In this document: positions 17,939-27,505 of the stretch, in pieces
Numbering within the stretch: position 1 is the first letter of the stretch
How the letters are laid out: each line of letters opens with the position of its first letter
Source of the DNA: Polaribacter sp. Z022
Lineage (GTDB): Bacteria; Bacteroidota; Bacteroidia; Flavobacteriales; Flavobacteriaceae
Length of the DNA stretch: 64,000 nucleotides
Assembly (NCBI RefSeq): GCF_023555495.1
Contig: NZ_JALCZO010000001.1
Location: forward strand, 744,001-808,000
Reading direction: 5' to 3'
Position numbers and translations under genes: made by a program
Notes under the pieces: model-generated
Told to the model about the DNA's origin: nothing
Seen by the model: only the letters and a program-made list of their open reading frames with translations
Database searches by the model: none

Positions 17939-18285
17939 TTCTTCTTTTTCTTTCCTTCTTCTGTAAAGTTATCATTTAGAGCTCTTTCTGTTTTAATGAT
18001 ACAAACAATTACAGACAAAAATACTAAAGCCATTGGTTGCCAAGTAAGTTCTTTTGCTACAAAATTAGCTAACAATAAACCTCCTAAAAAAGAAATACCA
18101 GAATAAATAATTAAGTTTTTGGTAAAAACAGTATTCCCAAAATCCCAAATTTTTTGGTTTAGCATGGTTTTATGAGTTCTATAACCATACCAGTTATTTA
18201 TTTTTTTTGGAGGAATTTTCCAAAAGATTATACTCATTAAAAAAAGCAAACCATTAGTGGTTAAAATGTATATTATTGGGCTCAT
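17935..18285 (-). CDS. SdpI-family membrane protein
   Basis: 116 aa with three predicted membrane segments. The signature NNWYGYRTHKTMLNQKIWDFGN (about 31-52, split here by position) is the conserved core of SdpI/YhfL-like proteins. In Bacillus, SdpI is the immunity protein and signal receptor for the SdpC toxin; standalone homologues are widespread and mostly of unknown role. It is the last gene of a four-gene minus-strand cluster and starts 2 bp after the thioesterase stop. Confidence 0.75.
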   Translation of the reverse strand: MSPIIYILTTNGLLFLMSIIFWKIPPKKINNWYGYRTHKTMLNQKIWDFGNTVFTKNLIIYSGISFLGGLLLANFVAKELTWQPMALVFLSVIVCIIKTERALNDNFTEEGKKKKN

Positions 18286-18287
18286 GT

Positions 18288-19154
18288 TTATTTCTTTTTA
18301 GGTCTTAATAATCCTTCTTGTGCAAAAGAAGCTATTAATTTTCCATCTCTTGTAAAAATATTTCCTTTAGCTAATCCTCTAGCTCCAAAAGCATTTGGAG
18401 ACTCTGCAGAAAATAACATCCAATCATCAAAATCAAACTCTCTAAAAAACCACATAGAATGGTCTAAACTTGCAGTCATTGTGTTTCCAAAATTATACTC
18501 ACTTGCATTAGGATTAAAAGCAGCATTTAATACATTGTAATCAGATATATAAGTTAGTATTTCTTGTTTTGTTCTAAAATCCATTTCTTGTTTTTCTCCT
18601 TTTAATCGAAACCAAACTTGTTCATTTGCAGGTAAATTTTCTGGTTGTAATGGATTAGGAATTCTTACAGGTTTAAATTCTATTGGTCTTTCTACACTTA
18701 AAAAAGCTTTCATAGATTTTGGTAAAAAAGGACCAAATTGTTCTAACATATCATCCCAACTAAATAATTCTTCTGGTTGTTTTATGTTTGAATCAAAATT
18801 TGTTTGATGCTCAAAACCTTCTTCTTTTTTATGAAAAGATGCTGCTAAAATAAAAATGGTTTTATCATCTTGACTAGCTGTAACTCTTCTTGTAGAAAAA
18901 CTACCTCCATTTCTCATTTCTGCAACATTATAATTTATAGGTTTTGTTAAATCTCCAGCTTCTAAAAAATAAGAATGTAAAGAGTGTAATGTTCTGTTTT
19001 CTGGTATGGTTCTATAAGCTGCATTTACAGCCTGAGCCAAAACTTGGCCTCCAAAAACATGAGGACTACCAATAGTTACACTTTTTCCACTAAAGTTATT
19101 GTTACCTAAATCTTTTAAGTTTAAAAGTGCAATTAATTCCTTACTGTTTTTCAT
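18288..19154 (-). CDS. tesB: Acyl-CoA thioesterase II
   Basis: 288 aa double-hotdog thioesterase. Visible features are the N-terminal VFGGQVLAQAVNAA segment, HSLHSYFL, the central SLDHSMWFF (catalytic Asp) and the C-terminal ESPNAFGARGL and SFAQEGLLR motifs with the catalytic Gln, as in E. coli TesB. It hydrolyses medium- and long-chain acyl-CoA. Its start overlaps the end of the upstream GNAT gene by 14 bp. Confidence 0.9.
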   Translation of the reverse strand: MKNSKELIALLNLKDLGNNNFSGKSVTIGSPHVFGGQVLAQAVNAAYRTIPENRTLHSLHSYFLEAGDLTKPINYNVAEMRNGGSFSTRRVTASQDDKTIFILAASFHKKEEGFEHQTNFDSNIKQPEELFSWDDMLEQFGPFLPKSMKAFLSVERPIEFKPVRIPNPLQPENLPANEQVWFRLKGEKQEMDFRTKQEILTYISDYNVLNAAFNPNASEYNFGNTMTASLDHSMWFFREFDFDDWMLFSAESPNAFGARGLAKGNIFTRDGKLIASFAQEGLLRPKKK

Positions 19155-20325
19155 TATTTAAATTTTTAAACGGAAATTTCTGTTGAAATGGAGTAGGTTG
19201 TACTCGTTGTAAAAATAGTTTTAAAATTTTATTTGTAATAGTTTTTTTATGACGAAGATACATGGTTAAATTTTGTGGAACTGCACCAACAGAACTTTTT
19301 ATTTCACTTGCAGTTCTTCCAAAATTAACGGTGTTTAATTTTTTGTGAATTGCAATTTCTATATAATCGTACAACATTCTTTGGTAAATAGCATATTCTC
19401 TATTTAGCTGATAATCAATACCTACAAAATGAGCGTCTAAAGAAGTATTGTTAATTACACCAGAAATAAAACCTACAATTTTATCTTTTAACCAATACGT
19501 TTTTAAAATATAATTATCTCCAAATTTATCTTTTAAATCTTTATAGGTATCTAAATTAAAGTTTCCTAAATTAAAATCTGCATTCAGTGTTACTTTTTCA
19601 TATAAAGAAGTCATTTTAGGTAATATTTCATCCAAATTTTCTAGAGATACTTCTTTAATTTCTATAGACGAACTTAATTTAAAAGCTTTTTTTGCTTTTA
19701 CTCTAAATTTTGTTTTCATAGAAGCCAAATAATCTTCAAAATTTAACCAATTTTCTTGTATTTGAAGTTTCATATTTGGTTCTACCAAAAAAGGATGATA
19801 TCTGTAATTCTTTAATTCATCTGTTATATAAAGAGATTCTTTTGCAAAATCTTTTATTAAGAAAGCATCTATTTCTTTTTTTAATGTTTTATTAGAATTT
19901 ACAAAGTGATTAATACTCTCTGCTAGCTCTTTTATAATTGCTTTTTTATCTTGATTTTTTTTGATAAAAACACCATGTTCTCCACTTACAAAAGTATTTC
20001 CACAAATTAAAAGTTGTAAAGGTTTTTTATCAGGAAAAACATGTAATTTTCTTCCAATATTTTTTAAAAATTCAAAATCATTTTTAATTGATTTTAAATG
20101 AAATTCAATCATTTTTAAACTAGCAAAAGCTGTAGGCTTGTTCATTTTATCAACTAAAACTATATAAGAAAAAGTAATTTTAGGATGATTGGCTTCAATA
20201 GATTTTAAAAACCCAGGATTAAAATAAATATTTTCTGTACATCCTAAATCTTCCCAAATTTGAGAAGAAATTTCATCTATAGAAGAGAAAAAAAGTGCGG
20301 TATTTGTATTTGTACAGCAAATCAA
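19141..20325 (-). CDS. GNAT-fold acyltransferase (FemAB/peptidogalycan type)
   Basis: 394 aa. The C-terminal half resembles FemAB-like double GNAT proteins: KFRVKAKKAF, the strand LDAHFVGIDYQLNREYAIYQ (split at position 310), and NFGRTASEIKSSVGAVP. The substrate is unknown. The first codon is a TTG directly after the preceding TAA; the next Met is about residue 60, inside the domain, so the TTG is kept. It lies 1 bp from the metallophosphoesterase gene and overlaps tesB, which points to one operon. Confidence 0.65.
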   Translation of the reverse strand: MICCTNTNTALFFSSIDEISSQIWEDLGCTENIYFNPGFLKSIEANHPKITFSYIVLVDKMNKPTAFASLKMIEFHLKSIKNDFEFLKNIGRKLHVFPDKKPLQLLICGNTFVSGEHGVFIKKNQDKKAIIKELAESINHFVNSNKTLKKEIDAFLIKDFAKESLYITDELKNYRYHPFLVEPNMKLQIQENWLNFEDYLASMKTKFRVKAKKAFKLSSSIEIKEVSLENLDEILPKMTSLYEKVTLNADFNLGNFNLDTYKDLKDKFGDNYILKTYWLKDKIVGFISGVINNTSLDAHFVGIDYQLNREYAIYQRMLYDYIEIAIHKKLNTVNFGRTASEIKSSVGAVPQNLTMYLRHKKTITNKILKLFLQRVQPTPFQQKFPFKNLNNEKQ

Positions 20326-20326
20326 A

Positions 20327-21220
20327 TTAATTCATATAATGTTTTAGGTTTTCTGGACCTTCTAAAATGGTTCTTTTAACTTGCATCATTCCGTTTTCGT
20401 TTGTTATTACATGCCATTTTATAAGCGTAATTTCATTGTTTTCAATTTCTATTCCTGTAATAGATCTTGGGTGTACACAGCTTCCATCATTAAAAAAAGG
20501 AATCTCATTTTTATCAGGAAAACGTGGTCTGTGTGTATGACCAGTAATCATCATTTGGTTGTTGTTTTCTTGAATCCATTTTTCTAATTTATGTTCTACT
20601 TTTATACGTTCTTTAAAATTTTGGGCAGGACTTGTTGGGTCTGAAAAACCTAAAATTTGTAATGGTTTCCATAAAATTTTTACTAAAAAACTACTTAGTT
20701 TCCAAAAAACATAATTAAACCAATCTGCTTGATGACCATGTAACAGAAAGATTTTTTTATTTGTAATTTCATCCTCTAATACAATTGCTTCAGAAAATGA
20801 CACACCTATTAGTAGTTCTTTTTTGCTATCTGTTACAGAGTCGTAATAATAGTGTAAGTTCTTACTAATTATTTTAGGGTTTTTATATTTCATGTCATGA
20901 TTACCCCAAATAAAGTGTAAACGCCCTTTATCATGAAATTTTTTAAGCCACATATAAATGTGCTTATTGGCTCTAAAAATTTTTGTAAAGTTTCTGTTTT
21001 CCCATAGTTCATCACCATCACCTAACTCTATATAAGTAAAATCTTTTTTATAATAATACTCTAAAGCATGCTTAAACATATTTCTGTTTCTAGCAAAATC
21101 ATCTGCAAAACTATTGTCTCCTCTATGAGAATCGCTAAATAATACAAATTTAGAATTTGCATTAAAGCATATTCTTTTTGCATTCTTAAAAGCTCTAGAA
21201 ATTCTGTAATTAGAAGACAT
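20327..21220 (-). CDS. Calcineurin-like metallophosphoesterase
   Basis: 297 aa with the complete dimetal site: D30-S-H32 (FSDSHRG), GDGDE (67-71), GNHD (106-109), HGH in LLHGHQADW and GHTH in MITGHTHRPRF. The order and spacing resemble UDP-2,3-diacylglucosamine hydrolase (LpxH-like) and related envelope phosphoesterases, but the substrate cannot be assigned. It is first gene of the minus-strand cluster with a GNAT protein, thioesterase and SdpI-family protein. No clear TAnnTTTG promoter was found upstream. Confidence 0.82.
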   Translation of the reverse strand: MSSNYRISRAFKNAKRICFNANSKFVLFSDSHRGDNSFADDFARNRNMFKHALEYYYKKDFTYIELGDGDELWENRNFTKIFRANKHIYMWLKKFHDKGRLHFIWGNHDMKYKNPKIISKNLHYYYDSVTDSKKELLIGVSFSEAIVLEDEITNKKIFLLHGHQADWFNYVFWKLSSFLVKILWKPLQILGFSDPTSPAQNFKERIKVEHKLEKWIQENNNQMMITGHTHRPRFPDKNEIPFFNDGSCVHPRSITGIEIENNEITLIKWHVITNENGMMQVKRTILEGPENLKHYMN

Positions 21221-21295
21221 TTTTATGTTTATTTAAAATATAAAGATGCATAAAAAATGTGAATTCATAAAATTATGATTTTTTTAAGAAAAATA

Positions 21296-21319
21296 AGTTA
21301 GTTGCATATGCAACTAACT
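21296..21319. promoter_or_regulatory. MarR-type operator of the first RND operon
   Basis: A perfect 24-bp palindrome with core TTGCATATGCAA. It covers the -33 region of the marR promoter (-7 element TACTTTTG at 21332-21339), so a bound MarR dimer would block the polymerase: probable autorepression of the whole operon. Confidence 0.75.
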
Positions 21320-21331
21320 GTGGTTTTTAAC

Positions 21332-21339
21332 TACTTTTG
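21332..21339 (+). promoter_or_regulatory. Bacteroidota -7 element (TACTTTTG) of the marR-RND operon
   Basis: Exact TAnnTTTG match. It ends only four bases before the GTG start of marR, implying a leaderless transcript. Confidence 0.7.
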
Positions 21340-21343
21340 TGCC

Positions 21344-21808
21344 GTGAAAAACGATACTTCTTTTATAGATTTTGAGAACTCAATAGGGCCTTGGTTAGGA
21401 AGAACTGTTAAGTTGATAGATTATGTTTTGCAAGAAGCATTTGCAATTAACAATATAGATTTAACTAAAGAACAAATGGTGGTTTTAAAAAAGCTACATG
21501 ATAATGATGGGTTAAATCAAAATGAGCTTGCATTTTTAACATTAAGAAACAAATCTTCACTTACTAGGTTGCTTACTAAAATGGAAAATAAAAAATACAT
21601 TTTAAGATTGCAAAGTGACAAAGATAAACGTGTAAAAAACATTTTTTTAACCTCTTTAGGTAAAGAAGTTTTTACTAAATCTAAACCTGTTATTAAAGAA
21701 ATGCTTACTAAAATTGAAACCAGTATTTCAAATGAAGAAAAAGAATTTATGATAAACACGTTAAAGAAAATACAACGAAATTTTAATACTAAAATTGAAT
21801 CATTTTAA
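21344..21808 (+). CDS. MarR-family transcriptional regulator
   Basis: 154 aa from GTG at 21344. A winged-helix domain is visible: the KEQMVVLKKLHDNDGLNQNE helix (split at 60), recognition helix region LRNKSSLTRLLTKME and wing DKDKRVKNIFLTSLGKE. The frame is open to a TTG at 21302, but that start would lie inside the operator and upstream of the -7 element, so the shorter start is preferred. It is followed 6 bp later by an RND adaptor gene. The likely role is a local repressor of this efflux operon, released by small-molecule ligands. Confidence 0.85.
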   Translation: MKNDTSFIDFENSIGPWLGRTVKLIDYVLQEAFAINNIDLTKEQMVVLKKLHDNDGLNQNELAFLTLRNKSSLTRLLTKMENKKYILRLQSDKDKRVKNIFLTSLGKEVFTKSKPVIKEMLTKIETSISNEEKEFMINTLKKIQRNFNTKIESF

Positions 21809-21814
21809 ATAATT

Positions 21815-22930
21815 ATGAGAAATATAATACTAGCCATACTTGGAGTTTTAACAATAGTAGGTGCAATTTTTTTGGGAAAATATTTGATTGACAAGAATCA
21901 AAAACCTAAGCCAAAATTTAAGAAACAAATTAAAACAGTGTTTGTAGAAAATATTACAAATACTGAAATACCTATTATTTTATCTGCAAATGGAAATTTA
22001 GTAGCAAAAAACAAAATAGAATTATTTTCTGAAGTTTCTGGAGTATTAAAGCCTTCTAGAAAATTGTTTAAAACGGGTACAAATTATAAAAGAGGAGAAA
22101 CATTATTAAGCATAAATAGCGATGAATTTACTGCTAGTTTACAATCGCAAAAAAGTAATTTAAATAACTTAATTACTGCTATTTTACCAGATTTAAGGTT
22201 AGATTATCCTTCAGAATTTAATAAATGGGAAAACTATTTAAAAGGTTTTGATATGAATAAATCAACACCAAAACTCCCAGAATTTTCAACAGATAAAGAA
22301 AAGTACTTTATTAGTGGTAGAGGTATTTTATCTGCATATTATAATGTAAAAAATTTAGAAGTCCGTTTGTCTAAACATCAAATTAGAGCTCCTTTTACAG
22401 GTATTTTAACAGATGCTTTAGTAAGTCCTGGTACTTTGGTTAGAGTTGGTCAAAAATTAGGAGAATTTATAGATCCTAGTGTTTATGAAATGGAAGTTTC
22501 TGTAAATTCTGAATTTGCAGATTTATTAAAAGTTGGCAATGCAGTTTCATTAACTAATTTAAGTAAAACTAAAAATTACACAGGTAAAGTTGTACGTGTA
22601 AATGGTAAAGTAGATCAAGTTTCTCAAACAATAAAAGCTTTTGTAGACGTTAAGCATCCAGACTTAAAAGAAGGAATGTTTTTAGAAGCAAATTTGGTAG
22701 CCAAATCAGAAAAAGAAGCAATTGAAATTTCTAGAAAATTATTGGTAGATAATACAGCTGTTTATACAGTAAAAAATGATAGTATTCTAAGTTTGGTAAA
22801 TGTAGATCCTGTTTATTTTGGTTCAGAAAAAGTTGTTATAAAAGGATTAAAAAATAATGATAAAATTTTAACACAACCATTACCTGGTGCATTTGATGGT
22901 ATGATTGTAAAAATTAATAAAAAGAAATAA
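21815..22930 (+). CDS. RND efflux periplasmic adaptor subunit (MFP/HlyD family)
   Basis: 371 aa. An N-terminal membrane anchor (about 3-22) is followed by a beta-barrel/lipoyl architecture: KNKIELFSEVSGVL, the lipoyl half-motif RAPFTGILTDALVSPGTLV, and a short helical hairpin. It bridges the inner-membrane RND pump and the TolC channel. The gene lies between marR (6 bp) and the permease (3 bp), as expected for a compact regulated pump operon. Confidence 0.9.
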   Translation: MRNIILAILGVLTIVGAIFLGKYLIDKNQKPKPKFKKQIKTVFVENITNTEIPIILSANGNLVAKNKIELFSEVSGVLKPSRKLFKTGTNYKRGETLLSINSDEFTASLQSQKSNLNNLITAILPDLRLDYPSEFNKWENYLKGFDMNKSTPKLPEFSTDKEKYFISGRGILSAYYNVKNLEVRLSKHQIRAPFTGILTDALVSPGTLVRVGQKLGEFIDPSVYEMEVSVNSEFADLLKVGNAVSLTNLSKTKNYTGKVVRVNGKVDQVSQTIKAFVDVKHPDLKEGMFLEANLVAKSEKEAIEISRKLLVDNTAVYTVKNDSILSLVNVDPVYFGSEKVVIKGLKNNDKILTQPLPGAFDGMIVKINKKK

Positions 22931-22933
22931 GCT

Positions 22934-25900
22934 ATGAAAAAAATCATTACTTATTTTATTAAGTATCCTGTTGCTGTAAATGTAATTATCATTGCATTTA
23001 TAGTTTTTGGTTTGGTAGGCGCTTTAAGTATGAAATCGTCTTTTTTTCCATTAGTAGATTCTCAATTAATTAGAATTTCACTTGCTTATCCAGGAGCATC
23101 ACCTACAGAAATGGAAGAAGGTGTTGTACTTAAAATTGAAGACAATTTAAAAGGAATAGTAGGTGTAGAAAGAGTAACATCTGTATCTAGAGAAAACTCT
23201 GCTACTGTTAGTGTAGAGGTAGAAAAAGGTAAAAATATTGATGTTGTTTTATCTGATGTAAAAAATGCAGTAGATAGAGTTCCTTCTTTTCCTTCTGGTA
23301 TGGAACCTGCAGTAATTGCAAAAGTAGAAAGTGTTAGATCTACAATTAGTTTTACTGTAAGTGGAGAAAATGTTTCTTTAAAAGCATTAAAACAATATGC
23401 AAGAAAAGTAGAAAATGACATTAGAGGTATAGAAGGTATTTCTCAAGTAGCATTGTCAGGTTTTCCAGATGAAGAAATAGAAATTGCAGTAAGAGAAAAT
23501 GATTTACGTGCTTATAATATGTCTTTTACAGAAGTTGCTACTGCTATTAGAAATTCTAACTTATTAATTACAGGAGGTAATATAAAAACAGCACAAGAAG
23601 ATTATTTAATAAGAGCAAGTAATCGTTCTTATTATGGTATTGAAATGCAAAATTTAATTGTTAGAACAGATCCAAATGGAACTATAATAAGACTAAAAGA
23701 TATAGCAACAGTTAAAGATGCATGGTCAGAAACACCAGACAGATTGTATTTTAACGGAAATTTAGCCATTAATGTAACTGTTAGTAATACTAATAATGAA
23801 GACTTAGTTTCATCTGCAGATAAAATTAAAGCGTACATTCATCAATTTAATCAAGAACAACAAAATGTTCAATTAAATGTTTCTAGTGATGCTTCTATTA
23901 CATTAAATGGTAGAACAAAATTGTTAATAGAGAATGGTATAGTTGGTATTCTTTTAGTGCTATTTTTCTTAGCATTATTTTTAAATCTACGACTAGCAAT
24001 TTGGGTTGCTTTTGGGTTGCCAATAGCATTTTTTGGAATGTTTATTTTTGCAGCTCAATTTAGTGTGACCATAAATGTACTATCTCTTTTTGGGATGATA
24101 ATTGTTATTGGTATTTTGGTTGATGATGGTATTGTTATTGGTGAAAACATTTATCACCATTATTACGATTTAGGAAAAACAAAAATACAAGCTGCTATTG
24201 ATGGAACTATGGAGGTTATACCACCAATTGTTTCTGCAATTTTAACAACTATCATAGCTTTTTCAACCTTCTTTTTTGTGGATGGAAGAATAGGTAGTTT
24301 TTTTGGTGAAGTATCTACAATAGTGCTATTAACCTTAAGTGTTTCTTTAATTGAAGCCTTAATTATTTTACCAGCACACATTGCACATTCTAAAGCTTTA
24401 GATAGAAAAAGAACAGAAAGTGGAGTAATAAAAAAGAAAAATGCGATAGATACTTTTTTTAATAAAGTAAATAAATTGGCAGATGTTGGTTTATGTAAAT
24501 TAAGAGATGCCTATTATGTTCCATTTTTAAAGTTTTCTTTAAAGAATAAAATATTTGCTTTTTCTATACCTATAGCCATTTTAATTTTTAGCAAACTTGC
24601 TATGGATGCTGGTATAGTTCAGTCTTCTTTTTTCCCGAGAATTGCTAGTGATAGAGTTCAGATTACATTAAACATGCCTCAAGGTACAAATGAGCAAATT
24701 ACAGATTCTATTATTTCTATGATAGAAGAAAAAGTATGGTTAACAAATGTAGATTTTTCAAAAAAGCAATCTGGTAACCAACAAGTTGTTCAAAATGTAA
24801 TAAAAAGAGTAGGTCCAGGAAGTGCAAATGCTACATTAACTGTGAATCTTTTACCTGGAGAAGCAAGAGATTTTTCGTCACCAGAAATTACCAATTCTAT
24901 AAGAGACAAGGTTGGTAAAGTTTATGGTGTAGAAAGCTTAATATTTGGTTCTGGAGGAAATTTTGGAGGAAGTCCTGTTGCAGTTTCTTTATTAGGTAAT
25001 AATATTACAGAGTTAAAAGCCGCAAAAGAAGAACTAAAATCAGTGTTAGAAAACAACCAGCTTTTAAAAGATGTTACAGATAATGATCCTGCAGGAATTA
25101 AAGAAATTAAAATTCAATTAAAAGATAATGCGTATTTATTAGGATTGAACTTACAATCTGTTATGAATCAAATTAGATATGGATTCTTTGGTTTTCAGGC
25201 ACAACGTTTTCAACGTGGACAAGATGAAATAAAAGTTTGGGTACGTTATGATAGAAAAGACAGATCGTCTATAAAAAATTTAGATGATATGCGAATTGTG
25301 GCTCCAAATGGTACTAGAATTCCATTTTCTGAAATAGCTAATTATACAATTGCAAGAGGAGATATTGCAATCAACCACTTAGAAGGTAAAAGAGAAATAC
25401 AAGTTTCATCAGATTTAAAAGATAAAGAAACTAGTGCAACAGACATTTTAGAAGATATAAAGAAAAATGTAATGCCAGAAATAGTTTCTAAATACCCATC
25501 TGTTTCACCTTTATATGAAGGACAAAACAGAGAAGCTGCAAAAGTTCAAAATTCTGCAGGTAGAGTAGTTTGGGTAATTTTAGGATTAATATACATTGTT
25601 ATTGCATTTACTTTCCGTTCTTACAGCCAACCAATATTATTAATTATTATGATACCTTTTAGTATGATTGGTGTTGTTTGGGGGCATTATTTTCACAATT
25701 TTCCAATTGGTATTCTTTCGTTTTTAGGTATCATAGCATTAATAGGAATTATGGTTAATGATGGCTTGGTTTTAATAGGGAAATTTAACAACTATTTAAA
25801 AGAAGGAATGAAATATGATGAAGCACTTGTTGCAGCAGGAAAATCTCGTTTTAGAGCTATTTTCTTAACATCATTAACAACCATTGCAGGTTTAGCACCT

Positions 25901-26134
25901 TTGTTATTAGAAAAAAGTAGGCAAGCACAATTTTTAATTCCAATGGCAATTTCTATTGCTTACGGAATTGCAATTGCAACTGTTTTAACATTAATTATGC
26001 TACCATTATTATTGTCGGTTTCTAACTCAATGAAAGTAGGAATTAAATGGTTAAAAACAGATAGAGAAGTAACAAAAGAAGAAGTAGAAAGAGCAATTAT
26101 AGAATCTAAATTTGAAGAAAATGAAGATCATTAA
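22934..26134 (+). CDS. RND efflux transporter permease (AcrB/HAE type)
   Basis: 1066 aa, normal for RND pumps: twelve membrane helices in two halves, each followed by a large periplasmic loop. Family signatures are FPLVDSQLIRISLAYPGASP near the N-terminus, and GILVDDGIVIGENIYHH in TM4, where the acidic residues carry protons. The paralogous second half has GIMVNDGLVLIGKFN. Substrates are unknown; MarR control suggests lipophilic or phenolic toxicants. The 3' end overlaps the TolC-family gene. Confidence 0.93.
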   Translation: MKKIITYFIKYPVAVNVIIIAFIVFGLVGALSMKSSFFPLVDSQLIRISLAYPGASPTEMEEGVVLKIEDNLKGIVGVERVTSVSRENSATVSVEVEKGKNIDVVLSDVKNAVDRVPSFPSGMEPAVIAKVESVRSTISFTVSGENVSLKALKQYARKVENDIRGIEGISQVALSGFPDEEIEIAVRENDLRAYNMSFTEVATAIRNSNLLITGGNIKTAQEDYLIRASNRSYYGIEMQNLIVRTDPNGTIIRLKDIATVKDAWSETPDRLYFNGNLAINVTVSNTNNEDLVSSADKIKAYIHQFNQEQQNVQLNVSSDASITLNGRTKLLIENGIVGILLVLFFLALFLNLRLAIWVAFGLPIAFFGMFIFAAQFSVTINVLSLFGMIIVIGILVDDGIVIGENIYHHYYDLGKTKIQAAIDGTMEVIPPIVSAILTTIIAFSTFFFVDGRIGSFFGEVSTIVLLTLSVSLIEALIILPAHIAHSKALDRKRTESGVIKKKNAIDTFFNKVNKLADVGLCKLRDAYYVPFLKFSLKNKIFAFSIPIAILIFSKLAMDAGIVQSSFFPRIASDRVQITLNMPQGTNEQITDSIISMIEEKVWLTNVDFSKKQSGNQQVVQNVIKRVGPGSANATLTVNLLPGEARDFSSPEITNSIRDKVGKVYGVESLIFGSGGNFGGSPVAVSLLGNNITELKAAKEELKSVLENNQLLKDVTDNDPAGIKEIKIQLKDNAYLLGLNLQSVMNQIRYGFFGFQAQRFQRGQDEIKVWVRYDRKDRSSIKNLDDMRIVAPNGTRIPFSEIANYTIARGDIAINHLEGKREIQVSSDLKDKETSATDILEDIKKNVMPEIVSKYPSVSPLYEGQNREAAKVQNSAGRVVWVILGLIYIVIAFTFRSYSQPILLIIMIPFSMIGVVWGHYFHNFPIGILSFLGIIALIGIMVNDGLVLIGKFNNYLKEGMKYDEALVAAGKSRFRAIFLTSLTTIAGLAPLLLEKSRQAQFLIPMAISIAYGIAIATVLTLIMLPLLLSVSNSMKVGIKWLKTDREVTKEEVERAIIESKFEENEDH

Positions 26135-27440
26135 AAATAAAATATATATAGTTGTTTTATTAGCAACTTTACAAGGGTTTTCGCAAGAAATATTAACAAA
26201 AAAGGAAGCTCTAAAAATTACTTTAGAAAATAATTTTGGAATTAAAATAGCCAATAATAATTTAGAAGTAGCTAAAAATAATACCAGTATTTATAACTCT
26301 GGATTTTTGCCAACAGCAGCAATATCATCGGGTGCAAACTATAATAATAGCAACCAAAATATTACTAGGCAAGATGGTACTTCTACAAGTATTGAAGGAG
26401 CAGTTACTAAATCTTATAATGCATCTTTAAGTTTAAATTATACAATTTTTGATGGTTTAGGTAGAAAATACAATTATCAACAATTAAAAGAAACGTATAA
26501 TTTATCAGAATTACAAGCAAGAGAAACTATAGAAAACACCTATTTGCAGTTGTTTACTTCTTATTTTCAAATTGCAAGATTATCTGAAAATACAGATAAT
26601 TTAAAAGAAGCTTTGTCTATTTCTAAACAAAGATTGCAACGTGCAAAATATCAATATGAATATGGGCAATCAACAAAATTAGAGTTGTTAAATGCAGAAG
26701 TAGATGTAAATAACGATAATATTGCTTTAATAAATGCAGAGCAATTATTAAGCAATGCAAAAAGAAATTTAAATGTAATCTTAGGGTCTAAAAAAGATGT
26801 AAATTATAATGTAGAAACTCAGGTAGAATTTATAAATATTATGAATTTTACAGACCTAGAACAAAAAACGTTAGCTAATAATTCAGTCTTAAAACAGAAT
26901 GAAAAAAATATTGCTATTAGTGAGTTTAATATTAAAATAAACAAATCTAATTACATGCCATCTTTAGGGTTAAGTACTTCTTATGGATGGAATAAAAGTG
27001 AAAATCCGGCAACTTCATTCTTAGCAGGTTCAACCTCTACAGGTTTAAATGCTGGTTTAAGTTTATCTTGGAGTTTATTTGATGGAGGAAGTACAAAAAC
27101 AAGAGTAGCAAATGCTAAAATTGCTTTAGACAACCAACAAATTTTATTAGAACAGCAAAAAGTTACAATTCAGAATACTTTAAAAAATACTTGGAATACT
27201 TATCAAAGTCAATTATTTATTATAAAAGCTAATGAGCAAAATGTATTAACAACGCAAAATAATTTTGAAAGAAGTAATGAGCGTTATAAGTTAGGTCAAA
27301 TAACGTCTATAGAATTCAGGCAAGCTCAAATTAATTTAATAAATTCTAAAACAGCTTTAAATAATGCAAAATTTGATACAAAATTAATTGAATTGCAATT
27401 ATTACAATTAAGTGGAGATATCTTAAATGTGAAATTTTAA
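26121..27440 (+). CDS. TolC-family outer-membrane efflux protein
   Basis: 439 aa from ATG at 26121; the open frame reaches a TTG at 26112 but the ATG gives a clean signal peptide (MKIIKNKIYIVVLLATLQG). Two repeated long-helix/beta-strand halves typical of TolC are visible, with QLFTSYFQIARL and TKLELLNAEVDVNN in the first half and SIEFRQAQINLINSK in the second. It forms the trimeric exit duct for the preceding pump and overlaps the permease gene by 14 bp. It is the last gene of the operon. Confidence 0.9.
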   Translation: MKIIKNKIYIVVLLATLQGFSQEILTKKEALKITLENNFGIKIANNNLEVAKNNTSIYNSGFLPTAAISSGANYNNSNQNITRQDGTSTSIEGAVTKSYNASLSLNYTIFDGLGRKYNYQQLKETYNLSELQARETIENTYLQLFTSYFQIARLSENTDNLKEALSISKQRLQRAKYQYEYGQSTKLELLNAEVDVNNDNIALINAEQLLSNAKRNLNVILGSKKDVNYNVETQVEFINIMNFTDLEQKTLANNSVLKQNEKNIAISEFNIKINKSNYMPSLGLSTSYGWNKSENPATSFLAGSTSTGLNAGLSLSWSLFDGGSTKTRVANAKIALDNQQILLEQQKVTIQNTLKNTWNTYQSQLFIIKANEQNVLTTQNNFERSNERYKLGQITSIEFRQAQINLINSKTALNNAKFDTKLIELQLLQLSGDILNVKF

Positions 27441-27505
27441 AAACTGATTAATGTCATATATTAATTTTATGTTAGTTTTTAACTTTACATTCAAAATAAT
27501 AATAG

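Noticed and set aside
21266-21277. CATAA-AA-TTATG palindrome upstream of marR
   Set aside because: Short and A/T-only apart from its ends; likely chance in 30% GC DNA.
21302-21343. Upstream TTG/ATG starts for marR
   Set aside because: They lie inside the operator and before the -7 element, so would not be on the transcript from that promoter.
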